64,000 nucleotides of DNA, from the NCBI GenBank assembly GCA_029718625.1, contig CM056395.1:20601138-20665137 (forward strand). Direction: 5' to 3'. Within the stretch, counting starts at the first letter, position 1, and each line of letters opens with the position of its first letter. The position numbers were made by a program, and so were the translations under genes. Positions 34,041 through 46,141 of the stretch are shown here, piece after piece. The stretch is from Synaphobranchus kaupii. Its lineage: Eukaryota > Chordata > Actinopteri > Anguilliformes > Synaphobranchidae. Under the pieces are notes generated by a model, which was not told the DNA's origin, searched no databases, and worked only from the letters and a program-made list of their open reading frames with translations.

Positions 34041-36810
34041 AGTTTGGATGGAGTAACACTGTGACCAAAGCAAGACTCTGCCTTCACTGGGCAGGCGAGC
34101 CCTGAGGATACACAGACAGGTGATGATCGCCATCGTCATGAAGTCATACTCCTGCCTCCCCCCTTTAAGCGAGGTGCTCTGGCGGGGGGTGCCACGGTAA
34201 CCATACTGGCGGGTAGTAAATTGTACAATGGCCTTCAGTTCCGTGCGGTTTATGGGGGGAACTGATTGGTGAATCACGCTGTGTGTGTGTAATGTATAAC
34301 AGCTGTCAGAGGGACACCTGGGTGCCATTCGAGTGGGGTTTCCACTGACTCACACTCGCTGTTAGCATCTCAGCAAAACCTCACCCAGGTGCAGCACAGT
34401 AAAACAATAAGATAAATATTGGGGAAGAAAACCAAATAAAGGAAGAGACAGAGCTGGAGGAAAAGAAGAAGAAAAACCTTTTAATTAGGCAACAAAAGAG
34501 AGAAGGTTTACAGCTATTACGCAGTAGCTGCTATGACGCGGTGTCGAGAGGAGGCTCGTCTTGAGGGTGACGCTGTAGCTATGCTTCAAAGCCCAGCCGC
34601 TGACGCACTCGCCCTTAGCCACAGTCGGTCCACAGGCCTCTCGGTAAGCCCCTAGCGGAGCGCTTTAATCCAAGCGTCCTTTTCTTCTCTTCTCCTTCCA
34701 GCAAAGCGGCACGTTTCGCCTTCAACCCATCAGAACACAACAGCTTTTACCAGCACTTAATGACGGGAATTCAGACCGCGTCGTCGACAAATGCAAACGG
34801 AACAGCAGGCTCCAGACTTACCCGCTCTCTCCTCCTCCGAGACGGCTGCCATCATCTAAAGATAAAGACATGAAGGCAAACGTTAGCGTCGTCGTCTTCG
34901 TGCACAGACGACAGGACTGTAATGAACTGTCTTCACAAGCCAAAATCATCTGAGAGTAAAAGGGAATTCAACTCATGTGAATATGCTATTAGGGGTGGCA
35001 GTGCAGTGTTTGGGAAAAAACGATTCTTGATAATTATAATAGTCTATAATATTGTATATTATATATAAATATGACAAGGTAAAAGCTTTAACAAGTTCAT
35101 GCAATGTTTTAACAGAAGGTAGTATTGATAGTAGATTGTTGTTTTGCCATCTTTACTTAAGGCATAAACTCTCTACTTACTATTTTACCTCAGCAACACT
35201 ATAGGCTACTATCTAACAGTATTTTACCTCAGCAACACTATAGGCTACTATCTAACAGTATTTTACCTCAGCAACACTATAGGCTACTATCTAACAGTAG
35301 GCTATTTTACCCCTGTGACATTCAACACTAGTTTACCTCAGTGACATTTTGTAACACTTACCCCAGTGACATTATTTGGAACACTTATCTTGCACACTTA
35401 TTTTTTATTTCTGTTTTAGAGTGTTGTTTGTTTATTTTTATATTTGTGTGCTATTAAAATAAATGGTATAATATTCAAATATTCCAAAAGCTTCAAGGAC
35501 CTTTGATTTATTAACCCTAACTCCTAAACACAACCCTACTGGTACTTTACAACCAAAGCCTACATGGGCTCTAGTACTTCAAAAACTGTATTTACGGTGA
35601 AATTAATGCAACAAAATTCACCCCCCCTCCCCTTCTAGCCTTACCCTGCAGTTGGTTCACTCTCTGCCTATGGGCCCCTGGGACTGATGAGGAGATCACA
35701 CACAGCGAGTACACAGTTGGGACATCACATGTATTCTTAATGAAGAGTCAGTGCAGAGCTCTAACTTCTGGCTCACGTATCCTCCTGACACACGGTAGAA
35801 AATGTTTTTATTTTTTTAAATTAACATCTTTTGCAAATGTCCCTTTTTTTAACGTAGTATCGGTTTCAGCATAGTAGAACATATGGTTCTTGAGACTCAG
35901 ACCGGAGATTCATTTCCCCTACAAGGGACAAAATTGAATTGTCGGATCTTAGTTATTTCGCTTGGTTGTAAATCTACCAGAGGACTGTATCTGATCCTCC
36001 TATCTGCTGCTACAGTCATTTTATCTCCAATATTTGAAACGTCCAGAATTTCAGAGAGGCATCAAAGACCAGTGTCTTTGATACCCCATGTCAAGTGGTG
36101 TGATTTAACAGCCCAGGCCGTAAACTACTTAACTGAAATCTCTGCAGAAAATTTCATGCCGCAGAAGCCAGATCTAATTTCATTGAATTTCCCTGCTGTT
36201 ATGTAAAACAAAAAAAACCCATGTTTTATTTATTTATTCATGTCCAGACAGCCGTATCCAGCGAGTTCCACGGTTAGATTCGCGGGGCTGAATATGTACC
36301 GAATAAATCCAATTTGAGAACATTGCTCTCGAGCAAAACGGCAGCAGAGCCCCACACACAATTTGGAACCTCCTGGTTCAGACATACGGTATAAATGCTA
36401 GATTACACATTTAGTGAAAGTGCTTTCCTTTTTATATAACGAGAGGTTGTTAGGCCGGTGCACAATTTTGAAATTCTGGACATTTTTTGTGGTATAATAT
36501 GAGAACAGAGAGCAACATTGTTGACCGACAGGCACAATCACAGGGAACACCATGTTCATAACACGCATATTTGTGGGCATGAATTGGGCACAGAGGATGA
36601 TTATTACTGAACGTGTCTGACTGAAGGCAGAGGATGTGAGGCAGATTCGGGGGCCGTGGTCACCCTGTATTAACCACAGACAGCCGGCCAAAATACACAA
36701 GAAGCCATACCTTAAAACATATCACTCTCAGCTCCTCCCCCTGGGAATTTGCAACCGTCTCTGCCCATAATAGGGCATATATGCGTGTCTGATCATTTTG
36801 TGAACAGGTT
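34041..36810. other. Unassigned sequence with a 39-bp triplicate
   Basis: Positions 35181-35297 hold three copies of a 39-bp unit beginning TATTTTACCTCAGCAACACT. A 107-codon frame at 35883-36206 (+) has no recognisable domain. Otherwise nothing is identified. Confidence 0.5.
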
Positions 36811-37258
36811 TTAACCCTCATATTATGTTGAAATTTTATAACACATTTTATGTTTGGGGTCAAATTGACACAAAAAGTTTAAAATGACACAGAACACTTT
36901 TTGTGTCATCTTTTCTGTGACTCCCAATTGACTAGTCTTTTATCCCTAAATATTTAAAAAATTGTGATGAAACATCTAATTTCAGAGCCTGAGGTAAGTG
37001 AAAGTATGTAGGGGAAAGTGTGACCAGTATCACCCACAAAAAATCAGAGATAAAAAATAAAAAAGGTTTTATAATTTCTAACATTTTATACAGCTACCCC
37101 ACAAATGACCCCACAAAATACTTTTGTATAGAAAGTTGGTACAGGACCTTTGAAAACATAGCATTATGTTTATTGCATATTTAGTATTCAATCCCAACAA
37201 ATCAGGAAAAGTCATATAGTAAGTTTTTTAACAGACACAAACATAATATAAGGATGAA
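36811..37258. mobile_element. piggyBac-type non-autonomous element, decayed right end
   Basis: The left end is TTAA followed by CCCTCATATTATGTT. The right end, AACATAATATAAGGATGAA, is the near reverse complement with TTAA mutated to TGAA. TTAA targets with CCC-starting termini are the piggyBac hallmark. The interior is AT-rich without an open frame, and ACACAAAAAG motifs occur near both the 5' and mid regions. Confidence 0.7.
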
Positions 37259-40246
37259 GAACATTTCCCTTTACAGGCAAGTTATAAATGCATTGTATTT
37301 TTCAAACCAAATTTTTGTTGACTTTAACGTCTTTTTTTTCTTGTGGAATTCCCAATCAAATTCCCAGCTGCAGAGTCCTGGGTAAGTTAGTGAAGGTGCG
37401 GGAAAGCTGTGGGCCGCTGGCCCATTTTCCCTCCCCAGTCCACCAGTCAAGCATGCAGCTGAGCTGCTCAGTGTTTCCGCTGGAGGACTACACTTCCTGG
37501 TCAGGTGACCAAAGGAACACTGTTGCTGTGGTGAACCACAGGGCCGCTAGCAGCCGGGGAACTGGTACAGTCAAGATTCGATACCAGTCGGGCAGAACTA
37601 CACACTGCAGGCCCCTCAGTCATACAGCCATTTATTCACACAATTTTATTTATTTAATTTTAACTTATTTGTTTACTTATTTATTAAATTGGCTTGAAAA
37701 AGCCAACTTACTGTTCTCCTTATTATTTCTTCTTATTCTTCGTATTCCACAACAATTTTCTGTGAGCTGCTCCTCCCACAGCTTTGAAGCCAGACTGACC
37801 AAATGCTCAGTAGCTTCACCTAGTATGGGATTGCATTGCTTGTGCTATTTGTTTATATTTACTATTATATAGATACATTTCCCATCGAATAACATTGATG
37901 GAAGTTCATAATCTGAACAACACACTTGCAGCCGACGTCACAATCGGCCGCTGCAGCTGCCACAAAGTGTGACTCACTTTGCCTCTCTGGCAAAGTGAGT
38001 CACATTAGGAACATCAATGCGAGTTCAACCAAAAACTAGCATTAACTGGTTTTCTGATAGTTATAATTGTTGCAAGCTAACATTATACAGCGTATTTCAA
38101 CAATGCGTTTTTCAAGTCAACTTAAAGTTTGTCCTCAAACTTTCCTTTCTAGCTTATTTATGTATTTGTTTTGTTTTTTTATAGTTGATGAAGACAGCTA
38201 GAGATAAGGCTGCAGCTAACACCAAGCTGGCCTAAGGAGCATAACATCTGTTCTCTTCTGTCAACATCACAATCCCTCCTGTCTAGAGCTCTGATTACCT
38301 GTGGTCTGCACACACTCAGCTAGGTATAGGGCTGGAGTCCATGTGTTAGAATGGGACACTGTGAGCCCAGGTCTGTTTACATATGAAAATCAGTTTGAGC
38401 TGCTCTGCTGTGTTAGTTATATTTCGCCAAGGCAGGGCTTCTCAGCTCTCTGTGGGGGGAGACAGGGGTGTGGACTCTGGCTCCCAGGCCTAATTAGTGT
38501 AAGTTTGTATAACCCCCCCACCCCCCACATTAATTTGTGCATTTGGTCTGGCAAAGAACCTACCCCATGTTTTCTAACATAGCAGATTCTTCAGAGCATT
38601 CGGAGACGCCCCTTAACAAGACTTATCACAGCAGCTTGTTTGTATTTAGGATTTAGGAGAAATTTCACCGGGCTCCAATCAGGATTAACCCCCCGTTTGA
38701 ATTCCACTCGTCTGTTAATTGTGGGTAATGCTTAGGATAAAGACAAAAGCCCAACAAAACAAACGATAAGAAACAAACAAAGTGAATGTCTCTGATAAGG
38801 CCGACTTGTGAACGTCTCACTGGAGAGTGCGTTGTTTCATAAAATAATAATTAGAATTGCAACTACCTTTTTCACATGTTGCAATAAAAAGGACAGGGGA
38901 CCAAATTAATGTAGCCAACAAATAATACAGTGCATTTACACAGATTTTTCCCCTAAACTCAAGAAAATTTAAAAAAACAAGCATGCAAAAACAAGCGACT
39001 TACCCAGAATTTTATCAAACTAATTCCCACATGGACCCGTAGTCGCAGAAATAAAACACAATGCCTGAGTGTATTGTTTGTGTGTTGCTGATGATGATGA
39101 TAAACCTCTTGTCTGGCTTTTCCCATCAGTCTGTCACCGGCACTGTACACAACCGTGACTCAAAACACATTCCCCAGAGTCCCAGGTTCATCCCAAAGCA
39201 ACTTTTAAACTTTACAGCAGCTTGGAGGAGAAAAGAAAATAAGGCTCTGCGATTTTGGCTCAGATTTCTGCAGGAAAGAACCTGTGGAGATCTTTGGCTT
39301 GATAATGAACCCCTGCAGTGCACAAAAAGAATCCTGCTGCTTCTTTCCTCCAGTAAACCAATAAGCAGGAACAAACATAAACACGGAAAGCAGGACACAA
39401 ACCCCTGAAGACCCCCCCCCCCCCCTCCGCAAAAAACACTCAAACTGTGGATGCTCTGACCACCCATGCTCTCTCTGGGATGGGCTCTGGAATCGAACCC
39501 AAGCTTACAGCAAATAACCCAAGCTATTCGAGTGCTCCCACTGGTGACCGCAGGCCCCAACGTCGTCCGCATCAGAGATTCCTCCTCTCCTGACCGCCTC
39601 AGATCCCGTCCCATCCTCTCCAGAGCGAGCGAGAGAGGGCGCATGTTTTCCGAGGGGCACGTGAGGAATCCACGCCTGCAATCGATCGCCAGCCCCTTAC
39701 CGCTGGTTGGACGCGTGGCAGGTTTGGCGGCGCACGCGAGATCGAGCTCTGTTGGAGACGCGGCCTCTCACCATTAACTTTTCCTACATGTCACTCCTGG
39801 GCCTAATCGAACGGAAGTCACAACAGTGCCACATGCTGGCAGTCAAGAGGTTACATTGTATACTCCCCCAAGACACAGTAATGAGCTCACTGCTGCAACA
39901 TCGTCCCCTACTTAAAAACAAAACAGTATTCCTGTCGCATACTCAGGGGTTTTAAAAGGCTAATTTATTGAAGCTTATCAAAGAAAACACTGTCCCTGGG
40001 TTTGTACTCTGAAATAACAAACCTGGGCTGTTTATCCCGGCCGTGGGGTGGGTTTAAATGAGCCAGTGTTCGTCTGGTTACTGCTGCATTGGTGCCTAAC
40101 ACTCGTGTAGCACCGTGTGGCCTGTAGAGTGTAAACATCACGCACAGATACACACAGACACACGCACAGATACACACACGCACAGATACACACAGACACA
40201 CGCACAGATACACACACGCACAGATACACACACGCACAGATACACA

Positions 40247-40300
<54 letters not shown>

Positions 40301-41055
40301 AGATGCACATACACACACACACACACTCTCTCACACACTCACACACTCACACACTCACACACACACACACACACACGCCTGAGAGGAGTGCATGCGCTAA
40401 CGCTGCAGTGCTCCCAGTGCAGGCGTGCAGGTGCAATGGCGCTAACTCTAGATGCACAATAAAGGGAAGGAAGGCTTCTTCGCCCTTGTCTTGTGCTTTG
40501 CGTGTTCACGCTGCCTCAGGGGCCGCCAGGGGCAAGGAGAACCCTCACAGACACACAAGAGAAGATAAGAGTCTGTGAAGCCGATAAGACAGAACACAAA
40601 CTCCTGGATGCTACACAAAAAGTCATAAACAAACCCGCTATCACCTCCCCTGTCTCATAGTCTCTGGCTCCCCCTCCCTCACTCCTTCCTTTCACTATGA
40701 AAGAGAGAGAGAGAGAGAGATATTAACAAAAAGACAACAAGCAAAACACTTTTAGCTTTAATAACAGTGGATAAATTGCCATTAGTAAGCCCGTAGAGAC
40801 ACATATCACTGTAATAGATAAAATATCTCTGGTTGTTCATTCATGAGGCTTAATTGGACAGGGGGGATTTACAAAATAAACATCACTTCTGAATTGGTTA
40901 TACAGCCTATGGTTATATCACTGCTTTTCAGGCACATTTATGCTAGCAACCTGCCAGGAAATTCCCAATTCTATGGGTTTTCCTTGATAATGATTCACAG
41001 GCTTATGGGAAAGTCTGTTTAGGTAATCCCCAGAAATCCTTATTCCTGTAACAAT
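37259..41055. other. Unassigned sequence with short hairpins
   Basis: A perfect 16-bp inverted repeat with a 5-base loop lies at 37968-38004 (TGTGACTCACTTTGCC arm). TTGGCTTGAAAAAGCCAA at 37689-37706 resembles the end of a common fish repeat. A B-box-like element on the minus strand near 39490 (GGGTTCGATTCC) may be a SINE remnant. C14 lies at 39412-39425. The 194-codon frame at 37288-37872 has no domain. Confidence 0.4.
40138..40378. repeat. Compound CA-rich array with CACAGATA units
   Basis: The left part repeats CACGCACAGATACACA-type units about six times. The middle is pure CA, and the right part has CACTCACA units. Overlapping His/Thr and Cys/Val frames are repeat-encoded. Confidence 0.93.
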
Positions 41056-41060
41056 GATAC

Positions 41061-42973
41061 TGTAAGGGGGGAGTGACGTGTGATGTGGGAGGAGCCAAAC
41101 GCAGCATTCATTAAGCCCTTAGGCCACTAAGGCAGGAAACCCCGCAGATAAGGGAAGGAGACAAGACAAGGAACACACACACACCACAGCTACAGACCGG
41201 CTCACTGTTACACACGAGAGCCAGAAATAAAACGCCCTCTCGATAACAAGACGCACAAGAACAGGTGGGCAGCACAATGGCACAAACAAAACACAGCAAA
41301 CAAACACAGAAAACTAATGCAAATTAGTATACCAGGGCGAAAGGAACGGAGATCTAACGTTCCAAGGCTACTCTCAGGGACTCGCAGTCAAACGCAAAAC
41401 TGTCAACAAAAACGCCCAAGCTCCATATAAGGAGAAACATACCTGGAGAACGAACAGAACTACAGTTCCGAACAAAATCGTACCGCAAGTAAAAAGGACG
41501 AAACAGAACAGCTGCACCGGAATTACAGGCTAAAAGACCAACACGAGTTTGATAAAGAATAAAAGCCCTGCCTCTTGGTAAAGAGGAAATGTAACGAGGC
41601 GAAGGAACAGATATAAAATTCCATGGCAGTTTGATAGGCTCGCAGTCAAATGCAACGACCAGGAAGCAGGAACAGAAAAGCCAGGGGAGATGAGTCCTAA
41701 TAACTACATCTACATAGGCAAATACGCCAGGGGGGACGAGTCCTAATAGCTACTTCCACATAGGCAAGTACGCCAGGGGGGAAGAGTCCGAATAATTACA
41801 TCCACATAGGCAAGTCCCGCATTGATCGAGAAAACGTAAAGGGGTAAACGCCCGATCTCCCAGGAGAGAGAAACATTTTACAGGCGAGCCAATGGAGCAC
41901 CGTCGTCCCATAACTTTACTAGCAAACATGACTAATGCAAGCTTAATTGAAAACACACGCCCTAGCCTCTCAATAATGGGAAATGTAACGAGGCGGAGGA
42001 ACAGAACTAACGTTCTAAGACTATTTTCAAAAGCGCGCAATCCCGCACACACATGTCCATAGCATCACCCAAGCTCCATATAAGGAGAGACTCACCCAGA
42101 GAACGAACAGAACTACAGTTCCGAACAAAATCGTCCCACAGGTAAAAAGGGCGAACAGGACAGCTGCAACAAAAGACCAATGCAACCTTAACAGAAAATA
42201 GCACGCACTGCCTCTCAATAACGGGAAATGCAATGAGGCGGAGGAACAGAGATAACGTTCCATGGCTACTTTCATAAACACGCGATCAAACACAAACAGG
42301 TCCATAGCATCGTCCAAGCTGCATATAAGGAGAAACATACCTGGAGAACGAACAGAACTATAGTTCCAAACAAAATCGTACCTCAGGTAAAAAGGACGAA
42401 CAGGAACAGCTGTAACAAAAGACCAACGCAAACTTAATTGAAAATAACCGACCTGCCTCAAAGAATAATTAAAACCCTAAAGTTAGTATGATAAAAATGC
42501 CCTGTCGCTTAGTAAAAGGCAATGGATCTAGGTAGAAAGACAAACAAAGGACAGACCAGAATGCGGAGACTGAAATGAGCACACCAAACAGGAATTCAAC
42601 CTGCAGCTCAAAACACAAAGGCCAGTACCGCAAAACTCCAATAAAAGCACAATGGAGCAAAATGGTCTCCTTAAAAACCTAGATCTAATCATACGTTTAA
42701 AACTTTAAAAGGGCAAAATAAACCACACACAAAACAGCACAACTAATACCAGAAAATACACCACAGAACAAACAATCACAAAGAACAATTAATATCGAAG
42801 CCCAGAACAGAAGGAACATGGGCTTAAATAGCTCACCGGCAAGTATGTACAGCTGTGCAACGTATATGGGACTTCCTTGCGGGAAGAAGGAACTGAGCCA
42901 AAACTCCACCAACCGCCCACTAGTGGCGACCGAGGAACACGACCGCAAGGGAAAAGGGTCATAAACCATGACA
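41061..42973 (-). mobile_element. Solo LTR, copy 2 (1,913 bp)
   Basis: Read on the minus strand it starts TGTCATGGTTTATGACCC and ends CCCCCTTACA. An exact 5-bp target duplication, GATAC on the plus strand, lies at 41056-41060 and 42974-42978. It shares termini and interior motifs with 17503-19130. Subrepeats of about 248 bp (CATATAAGGAGA and AGAACGAACAGAACTA motifs) occur near 42076 and 42324, with a third match near 41426. Three 46-bp units beginning GCCAGGGG lie at about 41680-41817. Differences in subrepeat number probably account for much of the length difference from copy 1. No internal coding region adjoins it. Confidence 0.88.
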
Positions 42974-43108
42974 GATACAGATGGGATTACTCTTTGATAC
43001 TTATGGATAAACAAGGGTTGCCCCTTACCAAGTCCTGGGATTACAGATTCACTGTGAGAATTTCAATAGACTTCTACTACTATAAGTTATTATTATTATT
43101 GTTAACAA

Positions 43109-43608
43109 NNNNNNNNNNNNNNNNNNNNNNNNNNNNNNNNNNNNNNNNNNNNNNNNNNNNNNNNNNNNNNNNNNNNNNNNNNNNNNNNNNNNNNNNNNNN
43201 NNNNNNNNNNNNNNNNNNNNNNNNNNNNNNNNNNNNNNNNNNNNNNNNNNNNNNNNNNNNNNNNNNNNNNNNNNNNNNNNNNNNNNNNNNNNNNNNNNNN
43301 NNNNNNNNNNNNNNNNNNNNNNNNNNNNNNNNNNNNNNNNNNNNNNNNNNNNNNNNNNNNNNNNNNNNNNNNNNNNNNNNNNNNNNNNNNNNNNNNNNNN
43401 NNNNNNNNNNNNNNNNNNNNNNNNNNNNNNNNNNNNNNNNNNNNNNNNNNNNNNNNNNNNNNNNNNNNNNNNNNNNNNNNNNNNNNNNNNNNNNNNNNNN
43501 NNNNNNNNNNNNNNNNNNNNNNNNNNNNNNNNNNNNNNNNNNNNNNNNNNNNNNNNNNNNNNNNNNNNNNNNNNNNNNNNNNNNNNNNNNNNNNNNNNNN
43601 NNNNNNNN
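43109..43608. other. Assembly gap, 500 N
   Basis: Exactly 500 unknown bases, a common placeholder size, so the true gap length may differ. The left edge is a short (TTA)n run. The X-filled open frames across it are meaningless. Confidence 1.
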
Positions 43609-44299
43609 ACAAATATTCAGACTAGACATTGAAAATGCAAATGCACACGATGCAAATTGTCCCGTTTTTTTGTGTATTAAAGAAAACGAAGGTGGTGTTA
43701 CAACATTCATTTGGTGGGACAATTGTTATTCATTTTTAAATTCTTACCTAAATGAATTTCAACTAATTTAGTCAAGACATTGTTCGTCGCGCAAGTCTCA
43801 AAATGACACAAAAGGAATCATCCAGAAGCAAGTTGACTTTGAAAAAAGTTCCTCATATCTCGGCAATCTGACTTTGTTCCTTAGAGGGGCGGCTTTGCTG
43901 GCAGATTTATAGCGGGGGAAAGTGAGAATCTGCCGACAGGAAGGCGGCTATAAATAGGCCGATTGTTACAGGCCACGCAAATCGGCAGGAATGGCCTAGG
44001 TGGGGTCTTCAGGAAGAGAAGGGTAGGGACGGCCAGGGAGATCGGCATTGTGTTAGCAGTGTTATCCACGGTGACCTTTCTTAGCACGGACCTGACAGAG
44101 AGGAGGCGACGATCAGCTTTCATCAGAGGTCACGTGGTTTCTGGACTGCTCATAGGCCTTAACATTATTACGTCAAGTTACATAAATTACTTTCTGTTTT
44201 TCTTTCAGCTTGAATTATCAAAATGAGGGTTATTTTCAAAATGAGGGAATTTAACATAATGCTGTGCATCTATGCATAATGTGGTTTACTTACCTCACG

Positions 44300-44331
<32 letters not shown>

Positions 44332-44878
44332 TACACACATATTCACACACACACAAACACAAAAACATACAAACACACACATAAAACATGCACACACACA
44401 CACACACACACACATAAACCTCACATTCCTCAACAGTGTAAAACTATATTTCGGGGTTAAAAAGGCAAAGACACTCAATGTCAATATCAAGCAATTAAAG
44501 TAAATAAGCCACATAAACCAAAAATATATCGTCAACTAACTTATAAATGCACATTAATTTTTTATCTCTGCCTGTGTGAAACAAACAATTAAGAACAATT
44601 AAGTGTATTCCCCCTGGTCCGCATCATGTGGTTGTCCAGATTTTATTGCCTTTTAATCTGGTCACACTAGTCCCTGCACTTATTTTTCAAGCACTGCTGC
44701 ATACCGTGGGCCTTAAATAAGCTTAAATGAGCAGTTATAAACACAGTCATCATGTGAGCAGAATGGCAGTTGCTTCTCTCCTCTGATCCATCGTTATTTA
44801 AGTCGCCGCAGACTCGGTTGTTACCAGAAGTTAGTCGTTTGCGACACGCGACCCAACAACGCGGCGCTTCTTCGCTGC
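43609..44878. other. Unassigned sequence with a CA microsatellite
   Basis: Imperfect (CA)n lies at 44297-44414. No exon is recognised. Confidence 0.55.
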
Positions 44879-45198
44879 GTGCTTGGCAAGGCCGGATTAA
44901 CCATATGGGCAACCGGGCAATTGCCCAGGGGCCCACAACCTCTAAAGGGCCCATGGAGGGCAGTGAGGGCATAAACAAAATATCTGGTTATCGCTTTATT
45001 AACCTGCCCGCCGGTGCCATTGCGCTGTATCCACTGCCTGTGAGACTGTAATGAGGGGGGGAAAAAGTGACTATGAGCTGACCCTCCTCATTGGTCAGCC
45101 CGCACGAGGCGGGTCAAAGGTTACGCCAATCAACGTGCATTGAGGCGGGACGTCACCAACCGCCCTCAACAAAGTTTTCATTGTAAAAAGATGCAAAC

Positions 45199-45495
45199 AT
45201 GGAGAGGCTGAGTGGTAGCGCGAAACGGAAAATAAAAAAGGAGAAAGAAGTCAGAAATGCGGAGAATTTAAAGCATATACCAAAAATAGGTACATTCTTC
45301 AATGCGGTAACGATTACCAACTGCTCTGCTAAGGCAGCTTCTGTGGACGAGGAAGCTAGCAATTCTTCACCGGAATCACCGCCGGCGGAGGAGGCAGATG
45401 CGGCGCCGCGTAACGTTAGCTTGGACATTGAGACGCCGCCAGCAGCTTATAGAGTGTTTCTTTTTTCTCTTGTCCTCCTGAGAGACAATGACTGA
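45199..45495 (+). pseudogene. N-terminal remnant of a ZMYM/TTF-type hAT transposase
   Basis: The 98-codon frame starts MERLSGSAKRKIKKEKEVRN and continues with LKHIPKIGTFF. This lysine-rich start followed by a short hydrophobic K(I)xxFF box is how I recall the N-termini of fish hAT-derived TTF/ZMYM-type proteins. An acidic, Ser/Pro/Ala-rich stretch follows, and the frame then ends in unrelated residues after about residue 82. The zinc finger, the DDE-type catalytic core and the C-terminal dimerisation domain are missing. It lies wholly within the hAT termini. A nuclear role is only inferred from the family, and the peptide is unlikely to be functional. Confidence 0.5.
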
Positions 45496-45867
45496 TTTTG
45501 AAATGTATGTTGCACTAAAATGTTTACATTTGGCCTGTCTTGTTGAATTGAGAGGTGGCAGGTTGTTTTCTGTTTGAAAAGAAGTTAAAATGATCTTAAT
45601 GTTAATGTAATGAGAACATTTCTTTATTTTGTCACTTTATTTGAGCAGATGATATTGCATTGTATTAATTTTTGCCTTGTCTCTGGTGACTACTGCACTA
45701 TTTGTCTTGTTGAATTGTGAGATGACGGGTTTTGTTTAAAATGAGATGAGGACCATAATGTCACTTAATCTTGTGTTGAGAATAAGTGTTGAAAATAAAT
45801 ATTAGATGATTTGAACGTGGATGCTCCTTTCAATTTTCTTAACATGTAAGTGAGTAGCCTTGGAAGC

Positions 45868-45868
<1 letters not shown>

Positions 45869-45914
<46 letters not shown>
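45869..45914. repeat. (AT)n microsatellite
   Basis: About 22 AT units inside the hAT element. Confidence 0.95.
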
Positions 45915-45916
<2 letters not shown>

Positions 45917-46141
45917 CATATTACACTGTATAGCACTATAACTTATTGTGAATTTTGCCACATTTTGTTGATCCTAGGGGACAATAAGTGACGGTGATAG
46001 GGCCCTTAAATGTTGTTGCCCAGGGTACAGTGAATTGTTAATCTGGCCCTGGTGCTTGGCCAGGGACTAACGGCTCCGCAGCAATTTACCGCGGCTTAAC
46101 CCGCAATTCCCCACACGTGCCATTCATCAGGAATTATTCTA

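Larger units (their letters stand above)
44887..46051 (+). mobile_element. Non-autonomous hAT element, 1,165 bp
   Basis: The left terminus CAAGGCCGGATTAAC pairs with GTTAATCTGGCCCTG at the right end (13 of 15 positions). An exact 8-bp target duplication, GTGCTTGG, flanks it at 44879-44886 and 46052-46059, the hAT hallmark. Next to both termini are matching GGGCAA, GCCCAGG and AGGGCCC-type subterminal motifs. It contains one short open frame (45199-45495) and an (AT)n run, but no catalytic or hAT dimerisation region, so it is internally deleted. Confidence 0.88.

Noticed and set aside
37288..37872. 194-codon plus frame with a hydrophobic C-terminus
   Set aside because: The hydrophobic part comes from an AT-rich, repeat-like stretch (TTATTTATT and the TTGGCTTGAAAAAGCCAA motif); no protein family is recognisable.
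39470..39540. tRNA gene on the minus strand
   Set aside because: GGGTTCGATTCC is a good B-box and TAGCTTGGGTT could be an A-box, but the T-stem and acceptor stem do not pair. At best it is a SINE remnant.
43049..43722. Open frames of 187-251 codons across the N gap
   Set aside because: They consist mostly of unknown residues from the 500-N placeholder.
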